64,000 bases of DNA. Source: Phaeobacter sp. CECT 5382 (GTDB lineage Bacteria > Pseudomonadota > Alphaproteobacteria > Rhodobacterales > Rhodobacteraceae). Below, one piece after another: positions 18,396-26,116 of this stretch. Every line of letters starts with the position of its first letter. The first letter of the stretch is position 1. The translations under genes and the position numbers were made by a program. Location: positions 248,001 to 312,000 of the forward strand of contig NZ_CYSG01000004.1 in assembly GCF_001457775.1 (NCBI RefSeq), given 5' to 3'. Below the pieces are notes generated by a model. That model saw only the letters and a program-made list of their open reading frames with translations, was not told the origin of the DNA and made no database searches.

Positions 18396-18905
18396 CTATT
18401 CAATCAAGCCGGTCTCTTTCAGCATGCCGCGCCGCTTGGCCTCATGCCAATAGCCGCGGGAATAGTGTTTGACGGCGGTGTCGAAACTACCGTCAGACAA
18501 CAGCCAGGCTCCGCGCAGATATTTGACAGAGAACTCCAGATTGGTATCTGCATCGAGCAGCTCTCGCGGTTCTCCCTGAAACCCCATGGAGCGGGCAGTA
18601 GCCGGATGGATTTGCAGCAACCCGTAATAGGGAGGGTTGATGGCGCCCGGGCGATGGGTGCTTTCGCGCACGGCTAGGCGATGCACCAATGCGCGCGGCA
18701 CCTCATGTTCATCGGCCCAAAAATTGATGCGTTGCCGCAGGGCAGGGGTTTCATTTGGGTAAAGCGGTAGGCTGCGCTGCGTTTCCGATCCTGTGTCAGC
18801 GCGGCTGCCGGCTCCCTGCGTTGGGTCACTGCAGGCGGTGACTGCGAGGCTGGGAAGCAGGCAAATCAGTACAGGAAAAAATCTGCGACGCAGGGATGTG
18901 GTCAT
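18396..18905 (-). CDS. lytic transglycosylase (SLT-domain) lipoprotein
   Basis: 169 residues. The N-terminus MTTSLRRRFFPVLICLLPSL runs into the lipobox LAVTAC, so it is probably an outer-membrane lipoprotein. The catalytic segment reads LAVRESTHRPGAINPPYYGL, with the general-acid Glu in ES and the GLLQIHPATA motif of family 1 lysozyme-like transglycosylases, later NLEFSVKYLRGAW and HYSRGYW. It is shorter than most SLT proteins and essentially only the catalytic domain. It cuts peptidoglycan glycan strands, forming anhydro-muramyl ends. It lies about 100 bp upstream of cpdB on the same strand, so possibly co-transcribed. Confidence 0.8.
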   Translation of the reverse strand: MTTSLRRRFFPVLICLLPSLAVTACSDPTQGAGSRADTGSETQRSLPLYPNETPALRQRINFWADEHEVPRALVHRLAVRESTHRPGAINPPYYGLLQIHPATARSMGFQGEPRELLDADTNLEFSVKYLRGAWLLSDGSFDTAVKHYSRGYWHEAKRRGMLKETGLIE

Positions 18906-19103
18906 CTAATGAAAGCTCCGCTCTGAGGTCTTATGCGCTTGGCGCCTCGATCTGGCACCGCGATCTGGTTCACCGTCGGTCTAACTCGGGTGCAACCGGT
19001 GCAGGCTGGCTTGCAGCCCAGTGTTTTGTGGGATGCTATCTTTTTCGTGACGGACACAAAAGATGCAGGCTTTTGATCGGCGGTTCCTTTCCGATGTGGC
19101 ATT

Positions 19104-19164
19104 CAAAAGGGGCAAAGCAGGCAAAAGGGGCAAAGCAGGAATGTCATGCTGCTTTGCCCCCTTG
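19104..19164 (-). terminator. terminator with a duplicated 3' arm (18-bp tandem repeat)
   Basis: On the minus strand, downstream of the glycine-zipper gene, GGGGGCAAAGCAG pairs with CTGCTTTGCCCC and is followed by TTTT. The 18-bp unit carrying this 3' arm and T-run is exactly repeated (plus-strand units 19104-19121 and 19122-19139), giving two alternative closing arms. Confidence 0.7.
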
Positions 19165-19176
19165 GCTGCGGGCCGT

Positions 19177-19557
19177 TTATCCGATGACGGGGTGTCCGCG
19201 GTTCTGCATGCAACGGATGATCATTTCACGCTGCTTTTCTTCTTTCTCCATGGTGCCTTCGCCGGCGCCGATCAGCCCGCCAATGGCCGCCCCCGCCAAG
19301 GCATCTTCATGCGACTCGGTCGCCCCTGCCGCTGCCCCGATCAGCGCCCCCGCAATGGCCCCTTCAGAAGTCAGCTCATTGTCATATTGCATCGCAATTT
19401 GGCGACAGTCCGCAAGATCGGAAGCATAGGCCGCATTGGCAGGCCCACTCAGGCGCAGTGGCTCTGCTGTGGGCGATAGACCGCAGGCGGTCACAATCAG
19501 ACCAAGCGCGGTGACGGAAGCGGTCAGGATCAATTTGGGCGTCTTTTGGGGCGTCAT
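19177..19557 (-). CDS. glycine-zipper lipoprotein (paralogue A)
   Basis: 126 residues from ATG 19557, chosen over an upstream in-frame start because it gives a lipoprotein signal ending LGLIVTACG and has AAGGAA upstream. The core is a glycine zipper, GAIAGALIGAAAGATE and ALAGAAIGGLIGAGEG, which usually packs as paired membrane helices in envelope proteins. The tail IIRCMQNRGHPVIG is shared with the second copy at 20540-20908. Function is unknown; an envelope role is inferred. Confidence 0.7.
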   Translation of the reverse strand: MTPQKTPKLILTASVTALGLIVTACGLSPTAEPLRLSGPANAAYASDLADCRQIAMQYDNELTSEGAIAGALIGAAAGATESHEDALAGAAIGGLIGAGEGTMEKEEKQREMIIRCMQNRGHPVIG

Positions 19558-19741
19558 GGGGGAGTTCCTTGTTAAAATGGCAGGCCGCAACACAGCCTCT
19601 GTTGATAGGCCTGGAACATAGGGGGGAATTTTTGATCTGCAACAATAAATTTCTGTAAAACAATAAAACATACAAGAATTACGAAAACACTTGCTTTGGC
19701 GCCGATTGGCTGCGATGACCTGTGTAACGAGAGGAGAAGCC

Positions 19742-20251
19742 ATGGCTTTGGTCGCAAGAATTCTGATGGCGGCAACCGGCGGGTTGATGTTGGTCTATAT
19801 GGCCATGATTTTTGGGCTGGTGATCATCGGGGACTATGACGAGATTTGGGATCTGGCTGATTTTCCGCCGCAAGACTTTGCTCCTGCCACGCTGGGCATC
19901 GCGCTCGGCCTGTTTTTCTCCACGGTTTTTCTCTGCGGTATACTCACGACCTTCTGGCAGGCGCACCTGCTTCTCAAGCTTGGGCGCACTCACATGTTTC
20001 GCGCTCTGGCCCGTGGGCTGCGCTTCTGCGGTGCTGGGTTGGCGATGATGTGGGCGGCGCTCTATGCCTTTATGAATGTAGTCCCCCTGGCGATGTCCAT
20101 GGGACGGGTTGCGCCGGAACTCATGGAGGTGCAGTGGGCCCCTTTTGAAATTGATACGGTGTTTCTGGTTCTCGCCGTGGTCATGGTCGCCTTGTCCGGG
20201 ACACTGACGCGGGCAGCTGAAATCGAAGACGAGAACAATCAATTCCTATGA
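19742..20251 (+). CDS. DUF2975 membrane protein
   Basis: 169 residues with four predicted membrane spans (about 5-27, 48-70, 90-112, 137-158), hydrophobic profile and length matching DUF2975 proteins. ATG 19742 is preceded by GAGAGGAG. Proteins of this type are regularly encoded just upstream of a small XRE-type HTH regulator, as here, where that gene starts 10 bp after this stop. The biochemical role is not established; a membrane sensor or partner of the regulator is an inference. Confidence 0.7.
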   Translation: MALVARILMAATGGLMLVYMAMIFGLVIIGDYDEIWDLADFPPQDFAPATLGIALGLFFSTVFLCGILTTFWQAHLLLKLGRTHMFRALARGLRFCGAGLAMMWAALYAFMNVVPLAMSMGRVAPELMEVQWAPFEIDTVFLVLAVVMVALSGTLTRAAEIEDENNQFL

Positions 20252-20261
20252 GGAGACGCTG

Positions 20262-20483
20262 GTGCCAATCCGGGTAAACCTCGACATGATGCTGGTGCGT
20301 CGCAAGGTGACGTCGCGTGCTCTGGCTGCCGCCGTGGGCATTACTGAGGCTAATCTGTCTTTGCTGAAATCCGGCAAGGTCAAGGGCGTCCGCTTTGCGA
20401 CGCTGGATGCGATTTGCCAGTTTCTGGAGTGTCAGCCCGGCGATATTCTGGAATATCTGCCGGACGACGCGGCCGAACTGTAA
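20262..20483 (+). CDS. small XRE-family (HTH_26) transcriptional regulator
   Basis: 73 residues from GTG 20262 with AGGAG 7 nt upstream. The whole protein is one Cro/CI-type helix-turn-helix: RRKVTSRALAAAVGITEANL followed by LLKSGKVKGVRFATLDAICQ and CQPGDILEYLPDD. This is the YozG-like group that partners DUF2975 genes. It probably regulates its own two-gene operon. The operator was not identified. Confidence 0.85.
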   Translation: MPIRVNLDMMLVRRKVTSRALAAAVGITEANLSLLKSGKVKGVRFATLDAICQFLECQPGDILEYLPDDAAEL

Positions 20484-20539
20484 CAAGCCCGACCTGTTTT
20501 TTCAGAGCGATGAAGCTGTGCTCTGGCTGTTTTCATAAG

Positions 20540-20908
20540 TCAGCCGATGACCGGATGACCAAGCCGCTGCATGCATTGAACCAGATAGTTCCGCTGGGCC
20601 TGTTTGATCTCGGCATCGCCAATCGCGGCCCCAACTGCCGCCCCGATGACAGCTCCCGCGAGGGCTTTATCACGGCTTTCTGTTGCCCCGGCCAAGGCGC
20701 CTCCGACCCCACCGACCGCGGCAGTCTTGCCGATATGCCCCTGTCCGACACGACGGGCTTCGGCGCGGCACTGGGCTTCATCGCTGTTGAAGCTGGCCCC
20801 GAGTGTCCCACTGACCTGAAGCGGCGCTTCCAGTGGGACGGTGTCGCAGGCGGCAACCGCCATCAGAAGGATGCCGCTGGCCAGAGCCGCAAAAAATCTA
20901 CCACTCAT
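20540..20908 (-). CDS. glycine-zipper lipoprotein (paralogue B)
   Basis: 122 residues from ATG 20908 with AAGGAG at ideal spacing. The lipoprotein signal MSGRFFAALASGILLM ends in the box AVAAC. The zipper reads GGVGGALAGATE and ALAGAVIGAAVGAAIGD, and the C-terminus LVQCMQRLGHPVIG is nearly the same as in the copy at 19177-19557. Both copies share a Cys in the DxAxCRxxA segment and another in the tail, which could form a disulphide. The two paralogues bracket the DUF2975/XRE pair in opposite orientation. Confidence 0.7.
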   Translation of the reverse strand: MSGRFFAALASGILLMAVAACDTVPLEAPLQVSGTLGASFNSDEAQCRAEARRVGQGHIGKTAAVGGVGGALAGATESRDKALAGAVIGAAVGAAIGDAEIKQAQRNYLVQCMQRLGHPVIG

Positions 20909-21020
20909 TATTCTGCTCCTTTGGAATTCACAGATGATACGCATGCAGAATAGGCCCGAGTTCTGGAGAGAGCCAGCCCCGCAAGGCCTTAGGGCAGCAG
21001 TTGGTCAGCGACTGGACAGC

Positions 21021-21049
21021 AAAAAGGCCACTCCGCAGGGGAGTGGCCT
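21021..21049 (-). terminator. rho-independent terminator after rplI
   Basis: On the minus strand GGCCACTCC/GGAGTGGCC forms a 9-bp stem followed by TTTTT. It ends the rpsF-rpsR-rplI operon. Confidence 0.85.
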
Positions 21050-21079
21050 CATTGATTTGTGCAAAAGATCGCTTACGGA

Positions 21080-21694
21080 TCAGGCGTTGGTCTCGTCATC
21101 GGCGGCAACGGGGGCATCGCCCTCGTCATCATCCGATGCTGCAGAGCCGATATCGTCGAACAGCTCGGCGATTTCGAATTCAGCAGCGGCTTCCTCTTCG
21201 GCGGCCAGCTCCTGGATCGATTTGCCAGAGGCCTGAAGCTCAGCTTCTTCTTCCGAACGGGCGACGTTCAGATTGATCTGTGCTTCGACTTCGGGGTGCA
21301 GTTTGACGACAACGGTGTGAACACCCAGGTCTTTGATCGGGTTGATCAGAACGACCTGTTTTTTGTCGACTGTGAAACCAGCTTCGATGGCGGATTCTGC
21401 GGCGTCACGCGGGGTGACGGAACCGTAGAGAGCGCCGGCATCAGATGCCGAACGAATCACGATGAACTGCTGACCGTCCAGCTTTTCAGCCAGAGCAGCG
21501 GCTTCTGCTTTGGTTTCCAGATTGCGTGCTTCCAGCTGCGCTTTCTGGTCATCAAATGCTGCCAGGTTGGCTTCCGATGCGACCTTGGCTTTCGCCTGGG
21601 GCAGCAGGAAGTTGCGGGCATAACCGGGTTTGACGTCTACGACGTCACCCATCTGGCCCAGCTTGGCGACACGTTCAAGAAGGATAACTTGCAT
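21080..21694 (-). CDS. rplI: 50S ribosomal protein L9
   Basis: 204 residues. The N-terminal L9 signature reads [20 protein letters not shown] then [15 protein letters not shown]. The long helix and C-terminal domain follow ([20 protein letters not shown] and [16 protein letters not shown]). It is longer than the E. coli protein because of an acidic C-terminal tail (from about 170, rich in Asp, Glu and Ala), common in alphaproteobacteria. It binds 23S rRNA near the L1 stalk. It is the last gene of the rpsF-rpsR-rplI operon, 13 bp after rpsR. Confidence 0.97.
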   Translation of the reverse strand: MQVILLERVAKLGQMGDVVDVKPGYARNFLLPQAKAKVASEANLAAFDDQKAQLEARNLETKAEAAALAEKLDGQQFIVIRSASDAGALYGSVTPRDAAESAIEAGFTVDKKQVVLINPIKDLGVHTVVVKLHPEVEAQINLNVARSEEEAELQASGKSIQELAAEEEAAAEFEIAELFDDIGSAASDDDEGDAPVAADDETNA

Positions 21695-21707
21695 TGCTCA
21701 GGTCTCC

Positions 21708-21935
21708 TTACTTAACGGCATAAGGCAGCAGGGCGAGGAAGCGGGCGCGCTTGATAGCACGGGCCAGTTCACGCTGCTTCTTTGCCGAAACGGCGGTGAT
21801 ACGCGAAGGTACGATCTTGCCACGCTCAGAAATGTAGCGCTGCAGAAGACGAGTGTCTTTGTAGTCGATCTTCGGAGCATTGTCGCCCGAGAAGGGGCAG
21901 ACTTTGCGGCGACGGAAAAATGGTTTTGCGGCCAT
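21708..21935 (-). CDS. rpsR: 30S ribosomal protein S18
   Basis: 75 residues: [20 protein letters not shown], then [20 protein letters not shown] and [20 protein letters not shown]. This is a full-length, clear S18, which pairs with S6 on the 30S platform. A single Cys remains in the N-terminal segment. It lies 27 bp after rpsF. Confidence 0.97.
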   Translation of the reverse strand: MAAKPFFRRRKVCPFSGDNAPKIDYKDTRLLQRYISERGKIVPSRITAVSAKKQRELARAIKRARFLALLPYAVK

Positions 21936-21962
21936 GGTTTAGCGTCCTTTTCTCAAGCTAGA

Positions 21963-22316
21963 TCAGCGGCGCTCGCGACGGGTGTCGCGTTCGTCACGTT
22001 TCTGCATCTGGACCGAAGGGCCTTCGGCGTGCTCGTCGACCTTGATGGTCAGAACGCGCATCACGTCATCATGCAGGCGCATCAGGCGTTCCATTTCCTG
22101 AACAGCCGCTGCAGAAGCATCGGTGCGCAGGAAGGCGTAGTGGCCTTTGCGGTTTTTGTTGATCTTGTAGGCCATCGTTTTGACGCCCCAGTATTCACTG
22201 TCAACGAGTTTACCTTCGTTGTCAGCCAATACGGCACCAAAGTGTTCGATAAGGCCTTCAGCTTGCGAGTTGGACAGGTCCTGACGCGCAATCATGACAT
22301 GCTCATAGAGGGGCAT
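21963..22316 (-). CDS. rpsF: 30S ribosomal protein S6
   Basis: 117 residues from ATG 22316 (GGAG 7 nt upstream), preferred to an ATG 33 nt further up because the family begins MPLYEHVMIARQDLS. The ferredoxin-like fold shows WGVKTMAYKINKNRKGHYAF and MERLMRLHDDVMRVLTIKVD. The C-terminus is charged (RDERDTRRERR). First gene of the operon; the promoter must lie in 22317-22650. Confidence 0.97.
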   Translation of the reverse strand: MPLYEHVMIARQDLSNSQAEGLIEHFGAVLADNEGKLVDSEYWGVKTMAYKINKNRKGHYAFLRTDASAAAVQEMERLMRLHDDVMRVLTIKVDEHAEGPSVQMQKRDERDTRRERR

Positions 22317-22721
22317 GCGAACTCCAGTTTGTTTCAAGGCGCATTTCATAGACGGGGCGGTTGAGCCTTCCGCTGCCCTGTCACGAGAGTCTGCGCGGAT
22401 CGAATGTGTCGCGGAAGGATGGCCTCATATAGCGGCTTTGACGCAAAGAGCAAGGTCAAATGGCGCAGCCCCAGACGAGGGGGATCATCCCGGCAGGCGT
22501 CGCACAGAAAGACCGGGAGGTGCCAATGGAGACCAAAGAGGTGTGTCAAAGTGGGCAAGCCTTGGAAATACATGATCTTTGGGTGATTTAATTGGCACAA
22601 AAACAGTCTCTTCACGTGCTGCCCCAATGTTGCCCCATTCGTAAGGTCATGTATGGTTAACGAAAAGTTAATAGCCCGAAGACCAACGGCAGGTCAAAAT
22701 CGGGCAGGCAGAACGAGGCAG
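22317..22721. other. divergent intergenic region between rpsF and a membrane-protein gene
   Basis: No gene is recognised. It should hold the ribosomal operon promoter (minus strand) and, near its right end, a CtrA-box-like site. Open frames here have no conserved features. Confidence 0.5.
22656..22671. promoter_or_regulatory. CtrA-box-like site
   Basis: GTTAA-N7-TTAA (22656-22671) matches the reverse complement of the alphaproteobacterial CtrA consensus TTAA-N7-TTAAC. It is centred about 58 bp before the ATG at 22722. Occupancy is unproven. Confidence 0.4.
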
Positions 22722-23279
22722 ATGAGAATGAACCTTACCAGTCCGGCGTCCCTTTCGTATCCTGCTGCGCGCCCTGCAGCGGCCTTGAATGATTTGGCAG
22801 GCAGCAAGAACATTGCAGCGGCCATGCCATTGGTGCTGAATTTTGAGGCCAACTGGCGTGCGCGCACGGTTCTGATCCGCGCCCTCGGGGCTGCGATCCT
22901 GCTGAGCGCAAGCGGCCTGTGGCTGTTCCCGGGGGAAACGTCGGACCCTGAGCTGAGCTTGATGAAAGTCGGCGTTTCGGTGCTGTTCTTTGTGCTGGGA
23001 CTTGTCTTGCTGACGGTGCGTGACCCGCGCGGCCAGCCCGAAGCCTGCTTTGATCCTGTGCGGCGCGAGTTGCGCATACTGCGCATGGATTCGCGGGGGC
23101 ATCCTAAAACGGTCCTGCGTCGCGGGTATGACACCCTTGGTGGCGCTCGCCTGACAGCCGGTGCGGTAGAGCTATATGAAAATGATGGCAGTTTGCTGAT
23201 CGAAGTGCCGCTTGGCAGCGCCGCAGCCCGAAGCCAGCTACGCGATCAGCTGAGTGGTGCTGTACAACTGTTCAACTGA
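22722..23279 (+). CDS. conserved membrane protein of unknown function
   Basis: 185 residues from ATG 22722, with GAGGCAG just upstream; ATG 22728 is an alternative and a longer frame from 22653 is possible. Two closely spaced membrane helices (about 52-70 and 82-98, separated by FPGETSDPELSLMKV) follow a cytoplasmic N-terminus, and a soluble C-terminal half includes FDPVRRELRILRMDSRG and GSLLIEVPLGSAAAR, resembling PH-like membrane-anchored domains. No family is assigned. A CtrA-like box precedes it. Confidence 0.6.
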   Translation: MRMNLTSPASLSYPAARPAAALNDLAGSKNIAAAMPLVLNFEANWRARTVLIRALGAAILLSASGLWLFPGETSDPELSLMKVGVSVLFFVLGLVLLTVRDPRGQPEACFDPVRRELRILRMDSRGHPKTVLRRGYDTLGGARLTAGAVELYENDGSLLIEVPLGSAAARSQLRDQLSGAVQLFN

Positions 23280-23693
23280 GACAGTGCTTGAATCCCAATC
23301 ACGAAACTTGGGTTGGGAGAGCAAAGGCGAGAGTTGCGGGGAAAGAACGTCGGCGAAGTACGGGGCCGCGAGGCTTGGTGGAACGTCTCGCGCAGCTCTT
23401 GTTCAGCTTTTTTACGCTCCTCCTTATTTGCACAGCCGTACCCAAGGTCGGCATTCGGCTGACCATCCGGGGTTTCAACAAAACGTGATCGGGCGGCAGG
23501 CCGTTGTTGGAAAGTGCTAATAAACCAAGGGCTCTGCACAGATGCGCAGGGCCAATGTTTTTTTCTCAACAGAACATGTTGGCAAATGCGACTTTTCTTT
23601 TGGCTGGGAACGACACAGGTTTGAACCACTGGGAACAATCAGTTCAATAGACCCTGATCACCTGATCGTCTTATCCAATGGAGCTCTACCCTC
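23280..23693. other. intergenic region before yceI
   Basis: No gene, repeat or clear terminator is recognised. It presumably contains the yceI promoter near its right end. Open frames on both strands have low-complexity, non-family translations. Confidence 0.4.
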
Positions 23694-24269
23694 ATGAAAA
23701 CCATCTTTTTTGCAGCGGCCCTTGCAGGCTTGACCGCATCCGCCGCCGTCGCGGCTCCGGAAAAATATGTTCTGGATTCCAGCCACAGCCAGGTGCTGTT
23801 CAGCTATAACCACCTGGGCTATTCCACCACCTGGGGCATGTTCTCTGGGTTCGAAGGCGAGATCATGTTCGATCAGGAGGCTCCGGCTGAGTCCAGCGTT
23901 TCGGTTTCCATGCCGCTCAGCTCGATGCTGACAGGCTGGCAGGCGCGTTTTGATCACTTCATGTCCAAAGACTTCTTTGCCGCTGCGGGTGATGAGATGG
24001 TCACCTTCACCTCCACAAGCATCGCAGTGACTGGTGATACAACAGCCAAGATTACCGGCGATCTGACTCTGAACGGTGTGACCAAATCTGTGGTTCTGGA
24101 TGCCAACCTCAACCAGATGGGCGACCACCCAATGGCGGGCAAGCCCTGGGCTGGTTTCAATGCGACGACGACATTGGTGCGGTCGGATTTTGAGCTGGGC
24201 AAATTTGCCCCCTTCGTCAGTGATGAAGTGGCGCTGCAGATTTCCATCGAAGCGATGAAAGCCGAGTAA
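23694..24269 (+). CDS. YceI-family periplasmic protein
   Basis: 191 residues. The signal peptide MKTIFFAAALAGLTASAAVA is followed by a complete YceI lipocalin-like barrel: YVLDSSHSQVLFSYNHLGYS, then SVSVSMPLSSMLTGW, DLTLNGVTKSVVLDANLNQM and RSDFELGKFAPFVSDEV. YceI proteins bind polyisoprenoid or amphiphilic lipids in the periplasm. The gene faces the cytochrome b561-YceI fusion gene across two terminators, giving two YceI modules within 1.5 kb. Confidence 0.9.
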   Translation: MKTIFFAAALAGLTASAAVAAPEKYVLDSSHSQVLFSYNHLGYSTTWGMFSGFEGEIMFDQEAPAESSVSVSMPLSSMLTGWQARFDHFMSKDFFAAAGDEMVTFTSTSIAVTGDTTAKITGDLTLNGVTKSVVLDANLNQMGDHPMAGKPWAGFNATTTLVRSDFELGKFAPFVSDEVALQISIEAMKAE

Positions 24270-24298
24270 TCCGCCGCAACAATTTTGACTGCAATTTG

Positions 24299-24331
24299 CC
24301 GCCGCCCTGCGAAAGGGCGGCGGTCTTTTTG
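24299..24331 (+). terminator. rho-independent terminator after yceI
   Basis: The GC-rich stem CCGCCGCCCT/AGGGCGGCGG is followed by TCTTTTT. Confidence 0.85.
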
Positions 24332-24490
24332 TGCTCGGAAGAAAATAAGTCGGCAGGCCGGTAGATTTGAATGGTTTGCACTGCCAGTGATGCTGGCCAA
24401 ATGTGGTAGCCAAGAAAGCCGTGCGACCTAGAGTTTTGGGCCGTGCGACGAAGGGCAAGGCTACAGCGGGGGAAGGGGGCGGCGGACGTG

Positions 24491-24523
24491 CAAAAGCCCT
24501 TTCCAAAGTGAATTGGAAAGGGC
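24491..24523 (-). terminator. rho-independent terminator after the cytochrome b561-YceI gene
   Basis: On the minus strand GCCCTTTCCAA pairs with TTGGAAAGGGC, followed by TTTTG. Confidence 0.75.
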
Positions 24524-24561
24524 CGCAAGCCGTGCTCTCAGCAGATATTGAAGGAGCTAAA

Positions 24562-25851
24562 TCAGCCCCGCCGTTCGGCTTTGAGCGAGATTTCAATGAC
24601 CACATCAAACCCTAGGGTAGCGGCATCCTGTGTTCCCAGACCAATGTCAAAATCCAGGCGGTTGACCGTCACCTGTCCGGACATCTCGGCGTGGTTCTCT
24701 TTGAGCGCGAGCGTGAACGGCAGGGTGAGCGGCAGGCTTTTGTCGCGGATGGTGAGCTGCCCAACAGCCTGATACCCGGTTTCAAGTTTTTCAAGCGTGG
24801 CCTCAAACCGTGCTGTTGGGTAGGTAGAGCTGTCGAAATAATCCGCTCCCATGGCCTGATCGGTCACGGTGCCAAGGCTAAGGGATTTGATGTCGATCTC
24901 TACGGCCACTTGCCCTGCAGGGCCTGGGGTTTCAGGATCATCAAATTGGATGTCTGCGGCCCAACTGGCAAAGCTTCCAGTGATATCACTGCCCATCTGT
25001 TTAATGGTCAGTCCCAGCCTACCGCTGTCAACAATCCAGTTGCCAATACCGTCATCAACGCTGGTTTCAGCAGGATCTGTTGAACCCGATGCATCTTCGG
25101 GCGCAGATTGCACGGTACTGCTGGTGTGCCCATGATCATGAGTGCTGTGATCCTGTGCTTGCCCCCCCAGGAGCGCGCCTGTTGTCAGAATAGCAGCCCA
25201 GAGTGCCAGGGCGACAAAGGCCGGAACCGCGCTGTGTGTCTGCGCGGGCGGTTCGGGCAGGGCGCGCGTACCCGGAAGCATGCGGCGGAGGGTGGCATCG
25301 CGGTCGATGACCACATGTTTGATGGCACCTGCTACGTGCAGAACGACCGAGATCAGCAAGGCCTTGCCCGCGATCCAGTGCAGAGAGGCAAACAGCGCCG
25401 ATACCGGCTCGGATTTGGGCACAAAGGGCAGGTTCTGGCCAAAGGGCCACCAGATTGGGGCAAAACCGGTGGTGGCCGCATGGTGGATCCAACCCGTCAG
25501 TGGCGTGGCAACCATGGCTCCGTAGAGCATCCAGTGTACCACTTCGGCGGCGAGGGCTTCGGGTTTGTTGTCGGGGTGCAGTAGACCGGGTTTAGGCTGG
25601 CGCAGGGCCCAGAGGATACGGGCCAGAGCGACAAAAAAGCTGGCCAAGCCAATCGTTTTGTGCAGCGAGAACAGGAGAACCGCGCGGTCGATGGTGTCTT
25701 GCGCACCGTCAAAGTCCGGGCTTTGGATGGTGTGGGCCAGATTGCTGGAAATCATCCCAAGCAGGAAAGCGGTGATCAGCAAAAAAGCAGTCAGCCAGTG
25801 AAAGGTCTTGCTGACGCTGCCGTAGCTGGACGAGGAGTTACTATGGGGCAC
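24562..25851 (-). CDS. cytochrome b561 - YceI fusion protein
   Basis: 429 residues from GTG 25851, which has AAGGA about 10 nt upstream and gives the usual (M)PHSNSSSSYGSVSKTFHWL; a TTG start at 25872 is possible. The first ~195 residues form a four-helix di-haem b561 domain with candidate haem-ligand His in FHWLTAF, LHKTIGL, SLHWIAGK and VLHVAGAIKH. A fifth membrane helix (about 205-225, AFVALALWAAILTTGALLGG) leads to a His-rich linker (HSTHDHGH). A complete YceI domain then occupies about 260-429 (GNWIVDSGRLGLTIKQMG; LDFDIGLGTQDAATLGFDVV). It probably couples membrane electron transfer to a periplasmic isoprenoid or quinone-binding domain; this is inferred. Confidence 0.85.
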   Translation of the reverse strand: MPHSNSSSSYGSVSKTFHWLTAFLLITAFLLGMISSNLAHTIQSPDFDGAQDTIDRAVLLFSLHKTIGLASFFVALARILWALRQPKPGLLHPDNKPEALAAEVVHWMLYGAMVATPLTGWIHHAATTGFAPIWWPFGQNLPFVPKSEPVSALFASLHWIAGKALLISVVLHVAGAIKHVVIDRDATLRRMLPGTRALPEPPAQTHSAVPAFVALALWAAILTTGALLGGQAQDHSTHDHGHTSSTVQSAPEDASGSTDPAETSVDDGIGNWIVDSGRLGLTIKQMGSDITGSFASWAADIQFDDPETPGPAGQVAVEIDIKSLSLGTVTDQAMGADYFDSSTYPTARFEATLEKLETGYQAVGQLTIRDKSLPLTLPFTLALKENHAEMSGQVTVNRLDFDIGLGTQDAATLGFDVVIEISLKAERRG

Positions 25852-26116
25852 GGGAGAATAATCCTTGTGCAAAAGAGGATAGGTTCAATCTAGCCATCGC
25901 CAGCTATCGTGCAATGGGCTGCTCTGTCAGTCTCCGCACAGGGTTTGTTTATCAAAGCATGTCTGAGGGATCGAAACCTTGCGGTTTCCGAAGCATTGGA
26001 AGGTCAGGCTACTCTCCCAAACCTGGCGCTGAGCAGTCGTGGCAGGGCAGTTCTCTTGTGCCGGGCGGCAGCTGCGTCTAAACCGAGACAAACGGCAGTG
26101 AAAGATGAGGTCATTC

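Noticed and set aside
20262-20483. XRE regulator as antitoxin of a toxin-antitoxin pair
   Set aside because: The partner is a four-helix DUF2975 membrane protein, a known non-toxin association.
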